Shown: in pieces, positions 1-5,607 of the stretch | Numbering within the stretch: the stretch's first letter is position 1 | How the letters are laid out: each line of letters begins with the position of its first letter | Assembly: GCA_009695395.1 (NCBI GenBank) | Contig: SIBB01000179.1 | Span: 1 to 7,095 of the forward strand | Reading direction: 5' to 3' | DNA length: 7,095 bases | From: Pedosphaera sp. | GTDB taxonomy: Bacteria > Verrucomicrobiota > Verrucomicrobiia > Limisphaerales > SXTU01 | The notes under the pieces: model-generated | Database searches by the model: none | What the model was told of the DNA's origin: nothing | Seen by the model: the letters and a program-made list of their open reading frames with translations, nothing else | Made by a program: the position numbers and the translations under genes

Positions 1-995
1 ACCCTCATGTGGCAGTGGTTGGCGCGACCGGCGCGGTCGGCGTCGAAATGATCAAGACGCTGGAGAAGCGGAACTTTCCGGTGGGCAAGCTCACCTTACT
101 CGCCTCGGCCCGGTCGGTTGGCAAGAAGCTCCAGTTCCGGGGACAGGAGATCGCCATCACGGAGCTCACGAAGGATGCGTTCCAGGGCATTGACATCGCG
201 CTCTTCAGCGCCGGCGGGGCCATCTCGAAGGAGTTTGCGCCCATCGCGGTGAAAGCCGGCTGCGTGGTGGTGGACAACTCCAGCGTGTTCCGCCAGGACC
301 CGACCGTCCCGCTGGTCGTGCCGGAGATCAACGCCGACGACTGCGCGCGGCATCAGGGCATCATCGCCAATCCGAACTGCACGACAGCCATCACGCTGAT
401 GGCGTTGTATCCGCTGCATCAAGCATTCGGCGTCACGCGCATCTTCGCGTCGAGCTATCAGGCCGTATCCGGCACGGGCGCGAAGGCCCTCGAAGAACTG
501 GAGCGCCAGGTGGACCAGATCGTGAAGAAGCAGCCCGTGACGAAGGAAGTTTACCCACATCAAATCGCCTTCAACGTCCTGCCGCAGGTGGATTCGTTCC
601 TCGACACTGGCTACACAAAGGAAGAGATGAAGCTGGAGAACGAGGGCCGCAAGATCATGCACCACGCGAAGTTTCGCGCCAGCGTCACCTGCGTGCGCGT
701 GCCGGTGTATCGCGCACACTCGGTGGCGGTGAGCGCCGAGTTCGAGCGGCCAGTCACGGTGGAAGCCGCGCGCGCCGTGTTGCTGAAGGCCCCCGGCCTC
801 GATGTGGTGGATGACCCGGCGAACAAGATTTATCCGATGCCGCTTTTCGCCGCAGAGAAATACAACTGCGAGGTCGGGCGGCTCCGGCAGGACTGCGCGC
901 TGGAAAATGGCCTCTGCTTCTGGGTCTGCGGCGATCAACTCCTCAAGGGCGCCGCGCTGAATGCGGTGCAGATAGCAGAAGTGCTGATGCGCTAA
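1..995 (+). CDS. asd: Aspartate-semialdehyde dehydrogenase, 5' end cut by the window
   Basis: This enzyme reduces aspartyl-4-phosphate to aspartate-4-semialdehyde with NADPH, the branch step to lysine/diaminopimelate, threonine and methionine in the cytosol. Counting from the GTG at 9, the N-terminal Rossmann motif GATGAVG is at residues 5-11. The nucleophile Cys124 lies in NPNCTT, the loop SSYQAVSGTG (149-158) carries the usual active-site Gln151, and His237 in YRAHS matches the catalytic histidine. About 328 residues is close to full family length. The frame stays open through the first bases (Pro and His codons at 3-8), and GTG 9 encodes a residue already inside the first beta strand. The true start is therefore probably just left of the window. 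The ATG at 7-9 is out of frame. The stop is TAA at 993-995. Family assignment is very secure; only the start is unresolved. Confidence 0.96.
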   Translation, partial: PHVAVVGATGAVGVEMIKTLEKRNFPVGKLTLLASARSVGKKLQFRGQEIAITELTKDAFQGIDIALFSAGGAISKEFAPIAVKAGCVVVDNSSVFRQDPTVPLVVPEINADDCARHQGIIANPNCTTAITLMALYPLHQAFGVTRIFASSYQAVSGTGAKALEELERQVDQIVKKQPVTKEVYPHQIAFNVLPQVDSFLDTGYTKEEMKLENEGRKIMHHAKFRASVTCVRVPVYRAHSVAVSAEFERPVTVEAARAVLLKAPGLDVVDDPANKIYPMPLFAAEKYNCEVGRLRQDCALENGLCFWVCGDQLLKGAALNAVQIAEVLMR

Positions 996-1019
996 AGCGT
1001 TCGAGGAGGGAGATCAACC

Positions 1020-1045
1020 TGCGGCCTTGCAACGTTTGGCCCGCA
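1020..1045 (+). terminator. GC-rich hairpin after asd, possible terminator
   Basis: TGCGGCC (1020-1026) can pair with GGCCCGCA (1038-1045) if one C is bulged, with an 11-base loop. It begins 24 bases past the asd stop. No T-run follows, so it is not a classical intrinsic terminator; it could be a weak terminator or a 3'-end stabiliser. Confidence 0.3.
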
Positions 1046-1065
1046 CCAAAGCCCTTCAATTCACT

Positions 1066-1099
1066 TTGCCCGCGCGCGTGTGCCCGCTAGCCTCGCGCC
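1066..1099 (+). promoter_or_regulatory. Possible promoter giving a leaderless mRNA for the glycosyltransferase
   Basis: TTGCCC (1066-1071) and TAGCCT (1088-1093) are 16 bases apart and resemble -35 and -10 elements. Six bases separate TAGCCT from the GTG start at 1100, so transcription would begin at about the first base of the start codon. No Shine-Dalgarno sequence precedes the GTG, which agrees with a leaderless message. TAGCCT matches only three of six TATAAT positions, so this is a suggestion resting mainly on geometry. Confidence 0.3.
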
Positions 1100-1825
1100 G
1101 TGTCGGAACCGATTTCCATTATCGTCCCCGTCTTCGAGGAGACTGATAACGTGCTGCCCATGGCTCGTGAGGTGACGGCGGCGTTTGCATCGGTGCCAAA
1201 CGATTGGGAGTTGGTCTTCGTGGACGACGGTAGCCGCGACGCGACGTGGGAGAAGATTTGCGAGGCGGCCCGGGCGAACCCGCGCGTGCGCGGTGTGCGC
1301 CACACACGCAACGCGGGACAGAGCGCGGCGTTGTGGACGGGCATCCAGCACACGAACCGCCCGCTGCTCGCGACGTTGGACGGGGATTTGCAGAACGACC
1401 CCGCCGACCTGCCGCGACTTTTGAAGGAGCTCGAGTCCTGTGATTTTGCGTGCGGCTGGCGGCAGAACCGGCAGGACACATTCGTGCGCCGGGTGTCCTC
1501 GCGGCTCGCGCTGGCTGCGCGAAGCGCGGCGTTGGGTGCGGAGTTCCGCGACACTGGGTGCGCACTGCGGGTGTTTCGACGCGCTGCGCTGACGGGTGTT
1601 TTCGGTTTCAACGGACTGCACCGCTTCCTGCCGATTCTCGTGGCTGGCGGCGGCTTTCGCGTGCGCGAGGTGCCGGTTAGCCACCGGGCGCGCGTCGCCG
1701 GCGTCTCGAAATATGGCGTGTGGAACCGACTCGGGCGTGGCCTCTACGATTTGCTGGCCATCGCTTGGTATCAGCGGCGGCGTGTTCAGTCCGTGCCGGT
1801 GGAGCATACGGTTGTGCCGCATTGA
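1100..1825 (+). CDS. Family 2 glycosyltransferase, polyprenyl-phosphate sugar transferase type
   Basis: The 241-residue protein has the GT-A fold motifs of the dolichol-phosphate mannosyltransferase/ArnC/GtrB branch of GT2. These are VPVFEE at 10-14, FVDDGSRD at 40-47, RNAGQSAAL at 70-78, the metal-binding DGD (94-96) in LDGDLQNDP, DTGCALRVFRR at 151-161, and the late HRARVAGVSKYG at 195-206. This branch usually moves a sugar from a nucleotide donor to a polyprenyl phosphate at the cytoplasmic membrane face. Unlike ArnC or GtrB, it ends soon after the catalytic domain and has no pair of C-terminal membrane helices. It should be soluble or peripherally bound, as DPM1-type enzymes are. Donor and acceptor cannot be read from the sequence. 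The GTG start is supported by the motif positions; no Shine-Dalgarno is present. It converges on lpxB, so a role in envelope glycan assembly is plausible but inferred. Confidence 0.88.
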   Translation: MSEPISIIVPVFEETDNVLPMAREVTAAFASVPNDWELVFVDDGSRDATWEKICEAARANPRVRGVRHTRNAGQSAALWTGIQHTNRPLLATLDGDLQNDPADLPRLLKELESCDFACGWRQNRQDTFVRRVSSRLALAARSAALGAEFRDTGCALRVFRRAALTGVFGFNGLHRFLPILVAGGGFRVREVPVSHRARVAGVSKYGVWNRLGRGLYDLLAIAWYQRRRVQSVPVEHTVVPH

Positions 1826-1861
1826 TCTCTTGTGGGGCAATTGGGCGCTTGTCTTCGCCAA

Positions 1862-1878
1862 GGCCGTTTCCTACGGCC
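1862..1878. terminator. Hairpin between convergent genes, possible bidirectional terminator
   Basis: GGCCGT (1862-1867) and ACGGCC (1873-1878) form a perfect 6-bp stem with a 5-base loop inside the 57-base gap between the converging glycosyltransferase and lpxB stops. It starts 4 bases beyond the lpxB stop and 36 bases beyond the other. Its position suits two-way termination, but neither strand has a U-tract after it. Confidence 0.35.
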
Positions 1879-1882
1879 CACT

Positions 1883-3151
1883 TCACCGGCGGGCAGAGCA
1901 CAGCAGGCTCCACACCGCCTTCGCCGCGCGCACATTTGCTCCCGTGGCCCCGAGCGCGCCGATGATGCTCCCCATCTGTGACTGCATTTCCGCTCGCCGG
2001 GCCGGATTGCGCAGCAAGTCCAGCGCTGCCGCCGCGAGATTTTTCCCGGTCGCAGCGTCCTGCACGAACTCCGGAAACACCACCTTGCCGGCCAGCAGGT
2101 TTGGCATGGCGAGGTGTTTGACCGTGACGATGCGTTTCCCAATCTGATACGTGAGCCACGAGGTCTTGTAGAGCGCGACGGTCGGCACTTTGAAAAAGGC
2201 GCACTCCATCGTGACCGTCCCAGTGGAGGCGATGGCGATGGTGGCGGCGCGCAGTGCCTCCGGGAGGTTGCCCACCTGCACGTCCAGCCCGCGGAAGACT
2301 TGGCGGGCGAGGTTACGCGCTTGAGCGAGCGTTGTGCTGGCGGTGTCCGCCAGGTTCGCCTTGTCTATCGCGAAGGGGCGGCAGTGCTGGGCGAACACCG
2401 GCAGCAGCGCCTCCGACGGCAGCACGACGAGGAAGCCACTGTCCACCTCCGCCCCGATGCGCCGCGCCGCGTCGAGCATCGGCGGCAGGTGACGTGCGAG
2501 TTCGCCGGGGCGGCTGCCGGGCAACAGCAGCGTGAGGTGCTCGTGTGGCACTGGGCGCGGGCGTGGCTCCGGCTGGCCACGCCACTCAGCAAAGCGATCC
2601 AGCATCGGATGCCCGACAAATTCCACGCGCAGCTTCGGCGCGCGCTTCGCATACCAGTCCTTCTCGAAGGGAAAGATGGTCAGCAGCAGGTCGTAGTCGT
2701 CCGCCATCTTCGTCGCGCGACCGGGGCGCGAGGCCCAGACTTGGGGCGAGACGTATTGCACGATGCGCGGGTTCCACTGGCCCTTCGTGCGCGCAGCGTG
2801 TTTGCGCACCGCGTGGGCGAATCGGCGGTTGAAGCCGGAGAAATCCACACAGATGAGCAGGTCGGGCTGCTTCGCCACCGCCAACTTCAGCAACTTGTCA
2901 AAGATGCGCCGGAACTGGCCGTAGCTCTTGATGGCCTCCCACAGCCCGATGACCGCGTGCTGCGTCATGTCCACCGAGAGTTCCACGCCCGCAGCCGCCA
3001 GATTCGGTCCGCCCGCGCCGAAGAAATGCAGATCAGGCTTCGCGGGATGACAGTGGAATTCCGCCTCCGCGCGCAACGCCTGCACCAGCTCCGCCGCCAG
3101 CGCGTCGCCGCTCGGCTCGCCGGCAATCACCATGATGTTCGTCTCGGCCAT
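1883..3151 (-). CDS. lpxB: Lipid-A-disaccharide synthase
   Basis: LpxB (GT19) joins UDP-2,3-diacylglucosamine to lipid X to form the tetra-acylated disaccharide 1-phosphate of lipid A, acting at the inner face of the inner membrane. The 422-residue protein shows the family landmarks in order: AGEPSGD at 10-16, FFGAGGP at 43-49, the conserved Asp103 in CVDFSGFN, YVSPQVWASR at 133-142, FPFEKDWY at 160-167, FVGHPMLD at 178-185, LLPGSR at 209-214, ASTGTVTMEC at 308-317 and MPNLLAGK at 349-356. It is somewhat longer than the E. coli enzyme (about 380 residues). The frame is open for 35 more codons upstream, but that stretch lies over the 3' end of the flavoprotein gene and looks unlike a protein N-terminus. 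ATG 3151 directly precedes the first beta strand (NIMVIAGE). It starts 4 bases after the upstream stop with no clear Shine-Dalgarno, so translational coupling is likely. Confidence 0.95.
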   Translation of the reverse strand: MAETNIMVIAGEPSGDALAAELVQALRAEAEFHCHPAKPDLHFFGAGGPNLAAAGVELSVDMTQHAVIGLWEAIKSYGQFRRIFDKLLKLAVAKQPDLLICVDFSGFNRRFAHAVRKHAARTKGQWNPRIVQYVSPQVWASRPGRATKMADDYDLLLTIFPFEKDWYAKRAPKLRVEFVGHPMLDRFAEWRGQPEPRPRPVPHEHLTLLLPGSRPGELARHLPPMLDAARRIGAEVDSGFLVVLPSEALLPVFAQHCRPFAIDKANLADTASTTLAQARNLARQVFRGLDVQVGNLPEALRAATIAIASTGTVTMECAFFKVPTVALYKTSWLTYQIGKRIVTVKHLAMPNLLAGKVVFPEFVQDAATGKNLAAAALDLLRNPARRAEMQSQMGSIIGALGATGANVRAAKAVWSLLCSARR

Positions 3152-3155
3152 GCGC

Positions 3156-4409
3156 TCAGTCGTGTTTCGCCGCGAGGCGTTCCCCCATTGCATTCCCCGC
3201 GAGCCAACCCGTCGTCCATGCCGCCTGAAAGTTGAAGCCGCCCGTGATGCCATCAATGTCCAGCAGCTCGCCTGCGAAGTAGAGACCGGGGCAAACCCGG
3301 CTCTCCATCGTCTTGAAATCCACCTCCGCCAGCCGCACGCCGCCGCACGTCACGAACTCCTCCTTGTTCATGCTCTTGCCCGTCACGGTGAACTCCGACT
3401 CCACCAGCAGCCGCGCCAACGTGTGCAACTGCGCCTTGTTCAGCCCCGCCCACTGCGTCTGCGGCGCGATGCCCGCCGTCGTCACGAGCCGCTCCCACAG
3501 CCGCGATGGCAGCCCGCCCAGCGCCACGTTGGAAACCTGCCGCGCCCCCGTCAGCCCGCGCTGCGCCTGCGCAAGCGCGATGACGCTCTCGAAGTTGTGG
3601 TCCGGCAGCCAGTTCACGCTCAGCGAAAAAGTGTAAGCAAACGCCGCCAATTCGCGGGCGCCCCACGCCGAGAGCCGGAGAATCCCCGGCCCGCTCAAGC
3701 CCCAGTGCGTGATGAGCACCGGCCCCGTCTCCTTCAACTTGGTCCCCGCCACACTCACCGTCGCCCGCTCCACCGCCAGCCCCGACAAGCCTTCCAGCCG
3801 CTTGTCCGCGATGTGAAACGTGAACAGCGACGGCACCGGCGGCGCCAGCGTGTGCCCGAGCGACGCCGCCAAAGTATCCGCTGCCTTCGCCCCGCCGGTG
3901 GCTAGCAACAGCGCATCGCAAACCAACCGCTCGCCATTGGAGAACGTAAGTTGAAAACCACCCTCCCCGCCCCGCTCCACCCGCTCCACGCCACAGCCCG
4001 TCCGCAACTCCACCCGCGCCGTCCGCGCCGCCTGCGTGAGGCAGTTGATAATCGTCTGCGATTGGTCCGTGGTCGGGAACATCCGCCCATCCGCCTCCGT
4101 CTTCAGGACCACGCCGTGCGCCTCGAACCACTTCACCGTGTCCGCCGCCTGGAACCGATGAAACGCCCCGATGAGCGCCGGCCCGCCGCGCGGATACCGC
4201 TTGGCCAGCTCCTTCGGCTCGAAGCACGAGTGCGTCACGTTGCACCGCCCGCCGCCGGAGACTTTGACCTTCTGCAAGAAGTTCGCGCCGCGCTCCAGCA
4301 AGGTGACGGAGCCACGCCCCTGCAACACCTCCGCGCAAGTAACGGCCCCGAAGAAACCAGCCGCTCCACCGCCGATCACGACCGCCTTGGTTGATAGTGT
4401 ATTGTTCAT
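3156..4409 (-). CDS. HI0933/BaiN-family FAD-dependent oxidoreductase
   Basis: This is a 417-residue flavoprotein of the HI0933/YhiN/BaiN family, often labelled aminoacetone oxidase family or NAD(P)/FAD-dependent oxidoreductase. The FAD-binding GGGAAG motif is at residues 13-18. The family signature VSGGGRCNVTH is at 50-60 and LLATGG lies in the middle. The closing LYFAGELLDIDGITGGFN stretch contacts FAD in this family and leads into FQAAWTTGWLAG. BaiN reduces bile-acid intermediates in gut clostridia; for most members the substrate is unknown and none is proposed here. ATG 4409 is chosen because it sits just before VVIGGG. A GTG at 4433 would extend the protein by eight codons, but those lie inside the intergenic repeat. 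No Shine-Dalgarno is visible: the sequence before the ATG is the CT-rich repeat arm. The gene lies between the dehydrogenase and lpxB in an apparent operon. Confidence 0.92.
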   Translation of the reverse strand: MNNTLSTKAVVIGGGAAGFFGAVTCAEVLQGRGSVTLLERGANFLQKVKVSGGGRCNVTHSCFEPKELAKRYPRGGPALIGAFHRFQAADTVKWFEAHGVVLKTEADGRMFPTTDQSQTIINCLTQAARTARVELRTGCGVERVERGGEGGFQLTFSNGERLVCDALLLATGGAKAADTLAASLGHTLAPPVPSLFTFHIADKRLEGLSGLAVERATVSVAGTKLKETGPVLITHWGLSGPGILRLSAWGARELAAFAYTFSLSVNWLPDHNFESVIALAQAQRGLTGARQVSNVALGGLPSRLWERLVTTAGIAPQTQWAGLNKAQLHTLARLLVESEFTVTGKSMNKEEFVTCGGVRLAEVDFKTMESRVCPGLYFAGELLDIDGITGGFNFQAAWTTGWLAGNAMGERLAAKHD

Positions 4410-4414
4410 GAACG

Positions 4415-4473
4415 ACAGAGGCACAGAGAACACAGAGGAACACTGCTCATCTCTGTGTCATCTGCGCCTCTGT
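4415..4473. repeat. Intergenic inverted repeat of ACAGAG-rich arms (long hairpin)
   Basis: Two arms face each other. The left arm (4415-4438) has three ACAGAG cores at 4415, 4423 and 4432. The right arm (4450-4473), read on the minus strand, has matching cores ACAGAG, GCAGAT and ACAGAG at the same 8- and 9-base steps. Base-pairing 4415-4438 with 4473-4450 gives 20 Watson-Crick pairs and one G-T pair out of 24 positions, with an 11-base loop (4439-4449). The three mismatches are at 4423/4465, 4428/4460 and 4429/4459. The arms sit between the dehydrogenase and flavoprotein genes; the right arm overlaps the dehydrogenase 3' end and the left arm ends 5 bases before the flavoprotein ATG. Similar ACCACAGAGGCACAGAG strings recur between genes in many environmental genomes as I remember them, but I know of no family name. 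Confidence 0.88.
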
Positions 4474-5499
4474 GGTTAATTCCGCCTTCCGGATCTGGCT
4501 CGTAATCTCAAACGCCACGTCCAGCGCATGCTTGGCCGACGCGCCGCTCACCTTGGGCGTCCGCCGCTCGCGGACGCACTCGACGAAGTGCTCCAGCTCC
4601 AGCTTGAGAGGCTCGTCCTTCGCGATGGGCACCGGCTCGCGCACGATTTTCTTCCCGGCGAACTCGCTCACGATGGTGGAGTCGTTTGCGGCGAGCAGCT
4701 TCTTGAACAGCGAGCTTTCCGACTCGCCATCGCGGGCAAGCCGAAAGATGAAGCCTTTCTGCTCACGGTAATCCAGCGAGATGTAGCTGGGCTGCGCGCC
4801 GCCGCTGAAGACGCGGATTTTCCGCAGCCGCTCGGGGCTGATGCGGCTGGCGGTGAGGTTCGCCACGCAGCCGTTGGCGAAGCGCAGCCGCGCATTCGCG
4901 ATGTCCTCTGATTTGCTGAGAACAGGGATTCCCACTGCGTCCACGCTCACCAAAGGCGATTTCACAAACGCCAGCACCACATCAAGGTCGTGAATCATCA
5001 GGTCGAGGACGACGCCGATGTCCGTGCTGCGCGCGGGGAAAGGCGAGAGGCGGTGGCACTCGATGAAACGCGGCTCCGGCGCGGCGGTTTCGAGGTAGCT
5101 GAAAACGGGGTTGAAGCGCTCGACGTGGCCGACTTGCAGCACGAGCGCGCGCTCGTGCGCGAGCTTCACCAACTCCGCCGCCTGGTCAGAGCGTTCCGTC
5201 ATCGGCTTCTCCACGAGCACGTGCCGGCCCAGCTCCAGCAGCGTCTTGGCGATGTCGAAGTGCGTCGTGGTGGGTGTGACGATGCTCAACGCGTCGCTCG
5301 CGGCGGCGGCCTCGGCGATGGAGGCGAAGGCCCGCGTGCCATGCGCGGCGGCGTGCTTGCGCGCGGCCTCGGGATTCGCATCGAAGACGCCGGCGAACTC
5401 CACCGCAGCGGTGCGGGCCAACTGAGCGTAGAGCCGGGCGTGTTCCTTGCCCAACGAGCCAGTGCCGATGACGGCGACGCGGATTTTTTCAGCAGACAC
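4447..5499 (-). CDS. Gfo/Idh/MocA-family NAD(P)-dependent dehydrogenase, lipid A cluster type
   Basis: This 350-residue sugar dehydrogenase has an N-terminal Rossmann domain with IGTGSLGKEHARLYA (11-25), the EKP motif at 97-99 and VGHVERFNP (123-131). The C-terminal catalytic domain contains VLDLMIHDLD (164-173), with Asp166 and His170 in the usual catalytic positions. The family oxidises or reduces sugar or nucleotide-sugar hydroxyls with NAD(P). Members resembling this one often sit beside lpxA/lpxB. GnnA of Acidithiobacillus, which oxidises the 3-OH of UDP-GlcNAc for amide-linked lipid A, is one characterised case, but no GnnB aminotransferase is visible, so GnnA activity is only a hypothesis. 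GTG 5499 places the protein start right before the first strand; a TTG at 5535 would add twelve unlikely residues. No Shine-Dalgarno is present. Residues 341-350 and the stop codon come from the ACAGAG repeat, so the natural C-terminus was probably near residue 340. Confidence 0.92.
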   Translation of the reverse strand: MSAEKIRVAVIGTGSLGKEHARLYAQLARTAAVEFAGVFDANPEAARKHAAAHGTRAFASIAEAAAASDALSIVTPTTTHFDIAKTLLELGRHVLVEKPMTERSDQAAELVKLAHERALVLQVGHVERFNPVFSYLETAAPEPRFIECHRLSPFPARSTDIGVVLDLMIHDLDVVLAFVKSPLVSVDAVGIPVLSKSEDIANARLRFANGCVANLTASRISPERLRKIRVFSGGAQPSYISLDYREQKGFIFRLARDGESESSLFKKLLAANDSTIVSEFAGKKIVREPVPIAKDEPLKLELEHFVECVRERRTPKVSGASAKHALDVAFEITSQIRKAELTTEAQMTQR

Positions 5500-5535
5500 G
5501 CGTGGAGTGTGCCATTGCGGTGCCGCTCCTGACAA
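5500..5535 (-). promoter_or_regulatory. Possible leaderless promoter for the dehydrogenase-flavoprotein-lpxB operon
   Basis: On the minus strand TTGTCA (5535-5530) matches five of six positions of TTGACA. After 18 bases comes CACACT (5511-5506), a poor -10, then six bases to the GTG start at 5499. The -10-to-GTG distance is the same as upstream of the glycosyltransferase. Confidence is low because the -10 is weak; the operon might also be transcribed from the phosphofructokinase promoter. Confidence 0.25.
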
Positions 5536-5570
5536 CGCACGGGTTTGCGCTGCCGGAACTCCATGAGAAT

Positions 5571-5600
5571 GCGCGGCCGCCTCGGGGTGCCTGGCCGCGC
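5571..5600 (-). terminator. Strong GC hairpin after the phosphofructokinase gene
   Basis: GCGCGGCC (5571-5578) and GGCCGCGC (5593-5600) are perfect reverse complements, giving an 8-bp all-GC stem with a 14-base loop. On the minus strand it begins 7 bases after the phosphofructokinase stop and ends about 70 bases before the dehydrogenase start. Position and strength fit a terminator or attenuator dividing the two transcription units, but what follows (ATTCTCATGG) is not a U-run. Confidence 0.5.
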
Positions 5601-5607
5601 CATAGCC

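Noticed and set aside
96..938. Minus-strand open frame of 280 codons opposite asd
   Set aside because: His/Arg/Leu-rich shadow composition, with asd intact on the other strand.
2114..3235. Plus-strand open frame of 373 codons opposite lpxB
   Set aside because: It is antisense to a clear LpxB, is dominated by Arg, Gln, His and Leu as GC-rich shadows are, and shows no family motif.
3152..3256. Thirty-five-codon N-terminal extension of LpxB
   Set aside because: It lies on the 3' end of the flavoprotein gene, is Arg-rich and unlike LpxB N-termini; ATG 3151 fits the family.
4410..4433. GTG start for the flavoprotein at 4433
   Set aside because: The extra eight codons are translated repeat; ATG 4409 is next to the FAD-binding strand.
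3253..4443. Minus-strand open frame of 396 codons in another frame of the flavoprotein gene
   Set aside because: It is Gly/Ala/Arg-rich and motif-free, and the overlapping frame carries all FAD-binding motifs; its first residues are translated repeat.
4415..4473. CRISPR array or intrinsic terminator as an explanation for the ACAGAG repeat
   Set aside because: The cores are 8-9 bases apart with no spacers, the two arms are inverted rather than direct, and there is no T-run after the hairpin on either strand.
5489..5515. Eight-codon upstream frame (ATG at 5515) overlapping the dehydrogenase start
   Set aside because: No ribosome-binding motif, it would lie upstream of the proposed transcript start, and such short frames arise by chance.
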